22,109 nucleotides of DNA from CAYVSF01 sp046482855 (lineage in GTDB: Bacteria; Bacteroidota; Bacteroidia; Bacteroidales; UBA12077): the NCBI GenBank assembly GCA_046482855.1, contig JAWOEH010000013.1, forward strand, positions 1-22,109, read 5' to 3'. Positions 15,227 to 22,109 of this stretch are shown one piece after another (the first letter of the stretch is position 1; each line of letters opens with the position of its first letter). Below the pieces are notes generated by a model. It saw only the letters and a program-made list of their open reading frames with translations, ran no database searches and was not told the origin of the DNA. A program made the position numbers and the translations under genes.

Positions 15227-15991
15227 ATGAGAAAAAAACTAGTTGCCGGTAATTGGAAAATGAACATGACCTTCCAGGAAGGGATCGAACTGATCAACAA
15301 ATTGCTCAATCAGGCACAAAATATACCTCAAGATGTTGAGCTATTAATTGCTCCGCCATACATACACACCAGTGAGGCTGCCCGTTTATTAAAAGATGGG
15401 GCGATTTACTTAGGAGCGCAAAATTGTTCCCAATTCGACGGCGGAGCCTACACAGGTGAAATTAGTGCCCGCATGTTACGCTCATGCGGGGTATCGCATG
15501 TAATTTTGGGACACAGCGAACGACGCGCCTATTTTCACGAAGACAGCGATATGCTGAAAGATAAACTATCGCAGGCCTTGCACAACCAGCTTACACCCAT
15601 TTTATGCTGTGGCGAACAGTTGGAAGAACGTACATCCGATAATCACTTTAAAACCATCACCAAGCAGTTAGAAAACGTGCTTTTTCATTTTTCCCCGGAA
15701 GAGTTACAGACACTTATCATTGCCTATGAGCCGGTATGGGCCATTGGCACCGGCAAAACAGCCTCGCCGGAACAAGCCCAGGAAATGCACGCGCATATAC
15801 GCCAACTTGTAAACAATAAATTTGGTCAGTCATTTGCCGAAAATATTACAATTCTATACGGAGGCAGCTGCAAACCCTCCAATGCAAAAGAGCTTTTTGC
15901 CAAACCGGATGTTGACGGAGGTCTTATTGGAGGAGCCTCGTTAAAGCCCGACGACTTTATGGCAATTGCAAAATCCTTCCCTCATAAGTAG
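15227..15991 (+). CDS. tpiA: Triose-phosphate isomerase
   Basis: Interconverts dihydroxyacetone phosphate and glyceraldehyde-3-phosphate in glycolysis and gluconeogenesis; dimeric TIM barrel in the cytosol. The 254 residues are of family length. Active-site residues: N9 and K11 in AGNWKMN, H96 in ILGHSERR, and E168 in AYEPVWAIGTGKTA; the phosphate-binding YGGSCKPSN and GGLIGGASL blocks are present. I chose the ATG at 15227 rather than 15194, because homologues start with MRKKLVAGNWKMN and 15194 lies in the -7 box. It follows the permease after 79 bases but has its own promoter. Proximity to the BT_3928-like gene matches Bacteroides order as I recall it. Confidence 0.98.
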   Translation: MRKKLVAGNWKMNMTFQEGIELINKLLNQAQNIPQDVELLIAPPYIHTSEAARLLKDGAIYLGAQNCSQFDGGAYTGEISARMLRSCGVSHVILGHSERRAYFHEDSDMLKDKLSQALHNQLTPILCCGEQLEERTSDNHFKTITKQLENVLFHFSPEELQTLIIAYEPVWAIGTGKTASPEQAQEMHAHIRQLVNNKFGQSFAENITILYGGSCKPSNAKELFAKPDVDGGLIGGASLKPDDFMAIAKSFPHK

Positions 15992-16023
15992 CAGCAGCTC
16001 TCATTTCTGAAAAAACTTGCATT

Positions 16024-16057
16024 GTGCGCTTCCTGCATCAAACAGGAAGCTCACTTT
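16024..16057 (+). terminator. Stem-loop after tpiA
   Basis: GCTTCCTG (16028-16035) pairs with CAGGAAGC (16043-16050) around a 7-base loop. The stem extends by GTG/CAC across one mismatch to 16024-16054. A short TTT follows, so it is a plausible but weak terminator, 32 bases after the tpiA stop. Confidence 0.55.
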
Positions 16058-16084
16058 ATAAGAAGATCTTAACAAAAAACAAAG

Positions 16085-16092
16085 TACCTTTA
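16085..16092 (+). promoter_or_regulatory. Possible prmA -7 element (weak)
   Basis: TACCTTTA differs from TAnnTTTG only at the last base, is 44 bases before the prmA ATG, and lies after the tpiA stem-loop where a promoter would be expected. No matching -33 box is seen. Confidence 0.25.
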
Positions 16093-16135
16093 CCTCCATT
16101 CCAAAGAATTCATTCTCAATAAAGCGCTACATAAA

Positions 16136-16978
16136 ATGAAAGATACCATTGAAGTAATCCTAAACTTTGCAGGTGACAATACACATGAAAGCAAAGAAAT
16201 TCTCATTGCTGAGATGAGTACTTTGCCCTATCATACGTTTCAGGAAGAGACAAATAAACTCTTGGCCTATATCGATAGTGATAAATTTGACGAAGAGCAG
16301 TTAAAATCTTTATACTCATTGCAACACCATCCCGATACAATTCAGTACAGCTACCAAAACATAAAAGAAAAAAACTGGAATGAGGAGTGGGAAAAGAATT
16401 TTGATCCCATTGTTGTGGAAGATAAATGTGTTATTTACGCACCTTTTCACAAAAACCGTCCACAAGCACAATACGAAATTGAAATCATGCCAAAAATGTC
16501 CTTTGGCACAGGCCACCATGCTACAACTTATCTGATGATTCAATACATGTTTCGCATGGACTTTACAAATAAAAAGGTTCTGGACATGGGCTGTGGAACA
16601 GCTGTTTTAGCTATTCTGGCCGAGAAATTAAAGGCAGCGCATTGTATTGCCATTGATAATGATGACTGGGCGTACCAAAATGCAAAAGAAAATGTAATCC
16701 TCAATGATTGCGAACGCACGCAGGTACAATTGGGCAACGTCGAAAGCCTGCAGGGCCTGACGGTTGATGTCATTCTGGCAAATATCAACAGAAATGTACT
16801 ATTGGAAGATATCCCTGTATATGTAAGCGCATTAAAACCGGGTGGAGAACTGCTATTGAGTGGCATTTTAAAAGAAGATTTCGAAAAAATATACGCCAAA
16901 GCTCTACAGTCGGGCTTAGATTTTCATGGTAAACTGGAGCGCAACAACTGGAATGCAGCTCTTTTTTCCAAAAAATAA
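16136..16978 (+). CDS. prmA: Ribosomal protein L11 methyltransferase
   Basis: S-adenosylmethionine-dependent methyltransferase that methylates ribosomal protein L11. The 280 residues fit the shorter Bacteroidota form (E. coli is 293). The N-terminal substrate-recognition domain spans about 1-100, with the family signature NWNEEWEKNFDP at 80-91. The Rossmann methyltransferase domain shows MPKMSFGTGHHATT at 118-131, motif I VLDMGCGTAVLAI at 148-160, the acidic end of strand 2 (IAIDNDD), and ANINRNVLLED at 215-225. It follows the tpiA stem-loop by about 80 bases. The next gene starts 5 bases after its stop, so the two are almost certainly one transcript. The ATG at 16136 has no SD sequence, like its neighbours. 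Confidence 0.96.
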   Translation: MKDTIEVILNFAGDNTHESKEILIAEMSTLPYHTFQEETNKLLAYIDSDKFDEEQLKSLYSLQHHPDTIQYSYQNIKEKNWNEEWEKNFDPIVVEDKCVIYAPFHKNRPQAQYEIEIMPKMSFGTGHHATTYLMIQYMFRMDFTNKKVLDMGCGTAVLAILAEKLKAAHCIAIDNDDWAYQNAKENVILNDCERTQVQLGNVESLQGLTVDVILANINRNVLLEDIPVYVSALKPGGELLLSGILKEDFEKIYAKALQSGLDFHGKLERNNWNAALFSKK

Positions 16979-16983
16979 ATCGC

Positions 16984-19900
16984 ATGCAAAAAGTTTACCT
17001 CCCTCTTATGCTGTTGTTTGTACTTACTAGTACAAAGCTTTATGCCCAACAACCCGAGGCTTTCAGTACCGATTCAGCAACCTTCATCGAAGAGTTTGAA
17101 GAATTTGTAGAAACCAATATTTCAGAAGAAAACGAAGTATTCTTCGATAAATTTATTGAGCTTTGGGAGCAGGGACAGGTAACCGAAGAGCAACAAAAAC
17201 AAATAATGACTACTGCCAATTTGCTATTGGCAAAAAATGCCAGACGAAAACCCCACTTTATTCCTTATGTCGAAGCACTCACCCTATTCCTCTCCTCAGA
17301 GTTGGGAACTAAGAACTTTGCCGATTGGGATGCCGGTATTGCCTATATATTAACGAAAGAGGAGCGCCCTTTACGAAAAATGACGGTCTATCTGCAAAAT
17401 GCCGCAGCACTTATTAAAGAAGGGACGATAAGAGCCAGTTATACTATGGCTTGGAAAGCTTCCACAAAGGACTTCTCTTTTGAAGTGACCGATGAAAGCT
17501 TATTCATTATATTTCCTAAAACCGATCTCACCTGCAAAATTAAGGATGATAGCATTACCATATACAATACTTCGGGAAGATACAATCCGATAAGTGGAAC
17601 CTGGAGAGGCAAGCAGGGTAAAGTAACATGGGAACGGGCAGGATACCCGGCCAATGATGTATATGCCTTGCTACCAAACAAATATCAATTACAACTAACC
17701 AAGTCAAAATATGATCTCGATTCGGTGCGCTTTGTCAACAAACTCTACCTGGACGAGGAGATGCTCGGTGAATTTTCCGACGAAGTAACCCACATAATAA
17801 AGCCAACACAAGCCAGTTATCCCCAATTTTCCTCCTACAAAAAGTATTATGAAATTCCTGAAATCTATCCGGATATCGACTTTCGGGGCGGTCTGAGTAT
17901 GAGAGGCGCGAACCTGATGGGTACAGGTACCGCGGAAAACCGCGCATTGCTGGCCATAAAATCGGGCAACGCCACTTTTCTGGAAGCCCACAGTGAAACT
18001 TTTTTGTTTGGTCAAAAACAGGCTGTGAGCACCAACACACAAGTAAACATCCGCATTGACGGAGATTCCATCTATCATCCGGGTATTGGTTTTCACTATT
18101 CCATTCAGGCCCGGGAAGTATCTCTTGCCCCTTCGGAACGAATGATTTCCAAAAGCCCCTACTACGACTCCTACCATGCTGTATCCATTAACATCGACCG
18201 CATGATGTGGCGCCAGGGGGAAGATAAAATTTACCTTACCACAGGCCGTAATGCCACTACAGGCAATGGCATTTTTACCTCGGAGAACTTCTACAATCTG
18301 CAGGATTTTGAACGCATACAAATGCGCGATGCCAGACATCCGTTGGTTGTATTGCGTGATCTTTCCAAAAAGCTAAAAACTCAAACCCTTACGACAAAAC
18401 AAATTGCCGATTATATGGCTTATCCGTTGCATCAAATGCGGCAAATGCTTTTATTCCTGGCCGTGGAAGGATTTGTTTTTTATGATTATGAACGCGACAT
18501 AGCCACCATAAATGACAAACTCTATGACTATATCGATGCGCGTTTGGGACGAATTGATTACGATATCATCAAATTCGAATCCATTGTAAATGCCCCGCAA
18601 CATAATGGCGTTTTTGATTTACAATCGAAAGATTTAACCATTGAAGGCGTTAAGGAGGTCTATGTTTCAGACTCGCAATTTGTGGTTATCCTACCCAAAA
18701 ATCAAGAAATTATTCTCAAAAAAAACCGAAACTTTCAATTCGGAGGTAAGGTATACGGCGGCCTTTTTACTTTTTATGGAGATAATTTCTTTTTCGACTA
18801 TGAAAAGTTCAACATCGATATGGAAACGATTGACTCCATTACCATGCGGGTACAAACAGAGGAACGCGACATGTACAATCGGGCCATGTTGGCCCAAGTA
18901 CAAAACAGCATTCAGGATCTTTCCGGAGCCTTACAAATTGATGCGCCCGACAATAAGTCGGGAATGGAAGATTATCCGCACTTTCCCACCTTCGTTAGCC
19001 GGGGCGATTCCTATATTTATTATGATGACATTACTATTCACAATGGGGTATACGATCGGGAACAGTTCTATTTTCAGTTGGCTCCCTTTACCATTGATAG
19101 TCTGGACAACTTTTCCACAAGCGGACTCAATTTCGATGGAGAGTTCTATTCAGCCGACATCTTTCCCCCGTTTGAAGAGTCGGTATACCTGCGCCCCGAT
19201 AAATCGATGGGATTTGTTCGAAAAACCCCGGAGCAGGGCTTTCCCCTGTATCAGGGAAAAGGCACCTTCTTTCGGAATATCGATCTCAGCAATAAAGGAC
19301 TGCGTGGAGCAGGAGCTGTAGCCTACCTCGGTAGTGAATCGCAAACCGACTCTATCCTGTTCTTCCCGGATAGTACGCGCATCCATGCCAATGAATTTAC
19401 CCTGGCCCAACGCACCACCGGCATTGAGTATCCTGCCGTTACCGGAGAAGCCATTGATATAAAATGGTATCCGTACCAGGATGTAATGTATGCCAATCAA
19501 TCGGAAGCTCCCTTTGTCATGTACAACCAAAAAGCAATCCTTAGCGGAAATCTCGACTTGCGTCCTACAGGATTAGAAGGCGCAGGAACGATGGATCTGC
19601 AGAAAGCAGTAATGGAATCGAAAAAATATGCCTACAATGCTTTAGATTTTAGCACCGATACCACCGCCTTCCGATTGAAAGGGAAAACCTCCGAAAAACA
19701 AGCCTTTATAACAGAAAATTTGAATGCGCACATCGATTTTCGTGACCAACTGGGCACCTTTACCTCAAACAATAGCTACGCCCTTGCCGAATTTCAGGAG
19801 AACCTGTACGTTAGCTACCTGGACAAGTTCAACTGGCAAATAACACCCAATATCCTGGAAATTAAATCGGATCCCCAAATCGATGCAACAACCGATCCAT

Positions 19901-21525
19901 CGATACGTGAGCTGGCAGCTCTGAAAGATGATGCTTTGCCGGGGGCCCTGTTCATGTCCCGACACAAAAGCCAGGACTCCTTGCGCTTTGCCAGCATATA
20001 TACGGAATTCCATGTGGACTCCACCGAAATCAGGGCAAAGGAAGTGGAGTACATGCATGTAGCCGATGCTGCAATCTTCCCCTACGAAGGGGAAGTGACC
20101 ATTGGCAGCCAGGCCATGATGGATACCTTAAACGATGCAGAAATCATCGCCAATAGAGAAAAGCAATACCACCGGATTTTCAATGCAAAACTCAATGTGT
20201 CCGGCCGAAATGAATATACTGGCACCGGCGATTATACCTATATCGACCGTACCGATGCCGAGCAGGTAATCCACTTTACCAATATTTTCGTCGACACCAT
20301 GTATCGGACTGTAGCCGAGGCCAACCTGACAGAGCCCGACGATTTCACCCTCAGCCCTGAGTTTCAGTATCAGGGAAAGAGCATTCTGTTTGCCGACCAA
20401 CCCTACTTAACATTTGATGGAGGAGCAAAACTGGGCCATAGTTGCAACCGTTTTGGACAAAACTACCTAACCTTCAGGGCTCCGATAAACCCGGATAGTT
20501 TATATATCCCCATGCCCAAAGAGGGACGAAGCATTAATGGTCATAAGCTTTTTGCAGGGTCATTTATCACCATCGATTCCTCCTTCATCTATTCGAGTTT
20601 TGTTACGCCCCGGCGCGACCCAAATGATGAGCAACTGGTAGTGCCGGAAGGATACCTTCACTACGATGTAAATGCCGACAAATACCAAGTGGCTTCCGCC
20701 GAAAAACTTCATCACCCCGATTCAGCCGGAAACATCGTTATCTTCCAACGAGATATTTGTGAACTTTATAGCAAAGGTAAGATCAACATAGGAATCGATC
20801 TGGGAAATATCCGGATGCAGCCCACCGGAAGTATCCGCCATAAATTGGAAGAGAATGACATCAAAGCCGATATTTTGCTGCCTATGGACTTTTTCTTTTC
20901 CGGAGCAGCGCTGGATACCATGCGTAAAGAGCTGCTTTCCTATACAGGCTTACAAAGCTTCGACATGAACAATGCAGGTTTCCAGTGGAAGCTAAAAGAA
21001 CACTTGGGAACAGCCGATGCACAAACCTTCACCAAACAGCTAAGCTTATACGGAACCGAGGCTAAACTACCCAAAGCCAGCGAACATACCCTGCTGATTG
21101 ACGATTTGGATTTACAATGGCGAACTCGTGAGAACCACTACCTATCCTATGGGAAATTTGCCCTGGTTACACTCAATAATAAACCAGTAAACCGCTATGT
21201 GGATGGCTATTTCGAAATGATTAAACGCCGTACCGGCGATTTATGGCGACTCTACATCAAGCTTCCTGACGGGAACTATTATTACTTTTCCTATTCCCGT
21301 TCAGTGTTGCAAGTACTTTCGAGCAACAAAGTATTTCTGGAGATAATTGACGACCTTCCCCTACGCAAGCGAAAGGAGAAATCTATCGGTCCGGGACCAA
21401 AGTATCGCTACATCATCTCGACAAACAGAAATATGCAACAATTTTTGCAGCGCATGAAAAAACTGGAACGTCAGGAGGAGATGCAAGAATCTGATGAGCC
21501 AGCTCCAACACAGGAGACACCTTAG
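16984..21525 (+). CDS. Uncharacterised large secreted protein with internal repeats (1513 aa)
   Basis: I do not recognise a named family. Residues 1-21 form a signal peptide (a Lys, a hydrophobic core, KLYA then QQ), so it is exported, probably to the periplasm or outer membrane; there is no lipobox Cys. The first part (about 22-150) is acidic and probably helical. The rest is rich in alternating hydrophobic and polar residues with many Tyr, Phe, Asp and Gly, suggesting beta structure. A GxxxxLxxxGLxGxG-type unit recurs near 302-315, 758-777 and 855-868, with a weaker copy at 1074-1082. Residues 469-520 look helical and winged-helix-like (TTKQIADYMAYPLHQMRQML). The tail is Lys/Arg-rich and then acidic (EEMQESDEPAPTQETP). 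No type IX secretion C-terminal domain is apparent. It is co-transcribed with prmA by position, but no functional link is evident. Confidence 0.85.
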   Translation: MQKVYLPLMLLFVLTSTKLYAQQPEAFSTDSATFIEEFEEFVETNISEENEVFFDKFIELWEQGQVTEEQQKQIMTTANLLLAKNARRKPHFIPYVEALTLFLSSELGTKNFADWDAGIAYILTKEERPLRKMTVYLQNAAALIKEGTIRASYTMAWKASTKDFSFEVTDESLFIIFPKTDLTCKIKDDSITIYNTSGRYNPISGTWRGKQGKVTWERAGYPANDVYALLPNKYQLQLTKSKYDLDSVRFVNKLYLDEEMLGEFSDEVTHIIKPTQASYPQFSSYKKYYEIPEIYPDIDFRGGLSMRGANLMGTGTAENRALLAIKSGNATFLEAHSETFLFGQKQAVSTNTQVNIRIDGDSIYHPGIGFHYSIQAREVSLAPSERMISKSPYYDSYHAVSINIDRMMWRQGEDKIYLTTGRNATTGNGIFTSENFYNLQDFERIQMRDARHPLVVLRDLSKKLKTQTLTTKQIADYMAYPLHQMRQMLLFLAVEGFVFYDYERDIATINDKLYDYIDARLGRIDYDIIKFESIVNAPQHNGVFDLQSKDLTIEGVKEVYVSDSQFVVILPKNQEIILKKNRNFQFGGKVYGGLFTFYGDNFFFDYEKFNIDMETIDSITMRVQTEERDMYNRAMLAQVQNSIQDLSGALQIDAPDNKSGMEDYPHFPTFVSRGDSYIYYDDITIHNGVYDREQFYFQLAPFTIDSLDNFSTSGLNFDGEFYSADIFPPFEESVYLRPDKSMGFVRKTPEQGFPLYQGKGTFFRNIDLSNKGLRGAGAVAYLGSESQTDSILFFPDSTRIHANEFTLAQRTTGIEYPAVTGEAIDIKWYPYQDVMYANQSEAPFVMYNQKAILSGNLDLRPTGLEGAGTMDLQKAVMESKKYAYNALDFSTDTTAFRLKGKTSEKQAFITENLNAHIDFRDQLGTFTSNNSYALAEFQENLYVSYLDKFNWQITPNILEIKSDPQIDATTDPSIRELAALKDDALPGALFMSRHKSQDSLRFASIYTEFHVDSTEIRAKEVEYMHVADAAIFPYEGEVTIGSQAMMDTLNDAEIIANREKQYHRIFNAKLNVSGRNEYTGTGDYTYIDRTDAEQVIHFTNIFVDTMYRTVAEANLTEPDDFTLSPEFQYQGKSILFADQPYLTFDGGAKLGHSCNRFGQNYLTFRAPINPDSLYIPMPKEGRSINGHKLFAGSFITIDSSFIYSSFVTPRRDPNDEQLVVPEGYLHYDVNADKYQVASAEKLHHPDSAGNIVIFQRDICELYSKGKINIGIDLGNIRMQPTGSIRHKLEENDIKADILLPMDFFFSGAALDTMRKELLSYTGLQSFDMNNAGFQWKLKEHLGTADAQTFTKQLSLYGTEAKLPKASEHTLLIDDLDLQWRTRENHYLSYGKFALVTLNNKPVNRYVDGYFEMIKRRTGDLWRLYIKLPDGNYYYFSYSRSVLQVLSSNKVFLEIIDDLPLRKRKEKSIGPGPKYRYIISTNRNMQQFLQRMKKLERQEEMQESDEPAPTQETP

Positions 21526-21542
21526 CCTGAACAGGCTTGAAG
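21524..21542 (+). other. Short hairpin at the end of the 1513-residue gene
   Basis: AGCCTG (21524-21529) and CAGGCT (21532-21537) form a small perfect inverted repeat that overlaps the stop codon. No T-run follows, so it is at best a weak terminator. Beyond it, the 192-base spacer up to 21717 shows only the promoter-like box listed separately. Confidence 0.2.
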
Positions 21543-21688
21543 TATTCGGGGCAGATAACACACCCGGCAAAAAGCGTCCTTATGTGGAATTTACATTTGG
21601 GCGTTACATTTTCATGCTAAAAACCCAATGCCGGTGCTATAAAGATAATTTTCACGAAGAGATACTACTGTATATGAGCAAAAATAGG

Positions 21689-21696
21689 TAGGTTTG
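21689..21696 (+). promoter_or_regulatory. Candidate promoter -7 element for the DUF5687 gene
   Basis: TAGGTTTG is an exact TAnnTTTG match, 21 bases before the ATG at 21718. The predicted start site near 21703 gives a leader of about 15 bases. The -33 region is not clear. Confidence 0.5.
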
Positions 21697-21717
21697 TTTT
21701 AGTAAAAAATAGCAAGT

Positions 21718-22109
21718 ATGTGGGCAACACTCATTAAACATCATATAAAAGCCAGTTTTCGAAGTCCATTGCTGCACGAAAGCACATTTGCCAGAGTGAT
21801 GTCGGGGGTAATTATTTTCTTTCTAAGCCTCCAATTGATAGCTCTGGGAATAGGGGCTCCGATACTATTACAGGAGAAAAGCGGCGACGTAAACCTGCAG
21901 CAAACAGTATATGGGTTGATTCTGTTTTTTGCAGCATTCGACTTAGCCATGCGCACCATACTGCAAAAGGCTCCCTCCTTTAACCTGACCCCCTATTTAT
22001 TGCAACCCATAAAAAAACGCAAACTGGCAGGTTTTATGTTGGTGCGTTCCTGGATCAGCTATACAAACCTCTATCAACACATTTTTCTTTTGCCCTTTAT
22101 GCTCATGTT
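21718..22109 (+). CDS. DUF5687-type membrane protein, N-terminal part (cut by window edge)
   Basis: The frame is open from the ATG at 21718 to the window end (130 codons); the rest is missing. It begins with a short amphipathic segment (MWATLIKHHIKASFRSP), then hydrophobic helices near residues 29-51 and 64-80, the pattern LQKAPSFNLTPYLLQPIKKRKL, and a further helix near 115-130. This order (an RSP-type start, a helix, then the QP-Y-L-PIKK block) resembles the DUF5687 family of Bacteroidota, likely ABC-2-type permease relatives that are often followed by an ATP-binding subunit gene. That family link is from memory, and the partner gene would lie outside the window. It has its own candidate promoter. 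Confidence 0.7.
   Translation, partial: MWATLIKHHIKASFRSPLLHESTFARVMSGVIIFFLSLQLIALGIGAPILLQEKSGDVNLQQTVYGLILFFAAFDLAMRTILQKAPSFNLTPYLLQPIKKRKLAGFMLVRSWISYTNLYQHIFLLPFMLM

Noticed and set aside
17704..18339. 211-residue open frame on the minus strand inside the 1513-residue gene
   Set aside because: Antisense shadow of a long, continuous plus-strand gene; its translation has no recognisable motif.
18641..19321. 226-residue open frame on the plus strand in another frame of the 1513-residue gene
   Set aside because: The main frame keeps its repeat pattern through this region; this frame has no motif and no start signal, so it is neither a frameshift product nor a separate gene.
21494..21691. 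65-residue open frame between the 1513-residue gene and the DUF5687 gene
   Set aside because: It begins inside the upstream gene, has no recognisable product and ends in the promoter box region.

Overview
This 22.1-kb window is a stretch of core bacterial chromosome, most likely from a member of the Bacteroidota, and probably the Bacteroidales/Marinilabiliales group (that rank is a guess from gene content and order). The evidence is the protein repertoire (a BT_3928-like DoxX protein beside tpiA, a DUF5687 membrane protein, cdaA joined to folP, xerD divergent from aroQ-pyk), the general absence of Shine-Dalgarno sequences, and several copies of the Bacteroidota -7 promoter element TAnnTTTG at sensible distances from start codons. 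There are no tRNA or rRNA genes, CRISPR arrays, insertion sequences or prophage genes, and no gene-free gap longer than 192 bases.

Layout: positions 1-1100 (minus strand) hold the 5' part of pyk and aroQ. Divergent to these is xerD (1253-2149). Then come plus-strand carbon-metabolism and lipid genes, each with its own terminator: ppdK (2317-5043), pckA (5216-6877) and plsY (7025-7660). A bidirectional terminator separates plsY from a minus-strand block read in the order folP, cdaA, mscS, gapN (12077 down to 7729). Divergent from folP is a plus-strand run: tmk, a BT_3928-like membrane protein, a lone ABC permease, tpiA, prmA, an uncharacterised secreted protein of 1513 residues, and the start of a DUF5687 membrane protein cut by the window edge.

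How the genes relate: pyk, ppdK and pckA act at the phosphoenolpyruvate/pyruvate/oxaloacetate junction, while gapN and tpiA act at the triose-phosphate level, so a sizeable part of lower glycolysis and gluconeogenesis is encoded within 16 kb. folP and cdaA are separated by one base and lie upstream of mscS, which places folate synthesis, c-di-AMP synthesis and an osmotic safety valve in one probable transcript. tmk, the BT_3928-like gene and the permease are tightly packed; tpiA has its own promoter. prmA and the 1513-residue protein are 5 bases apart.

Most genes are ordinary housekeeping genes. I do not see a clear new multi-gene system. The least understood parts are the 1513-residue repeat-bearing secreted protein, the redox-type membrane protein coupled to a lone permease, the divergent PEP carboxykinase, and short repeated sequences at the tpiA and pckA promoters.
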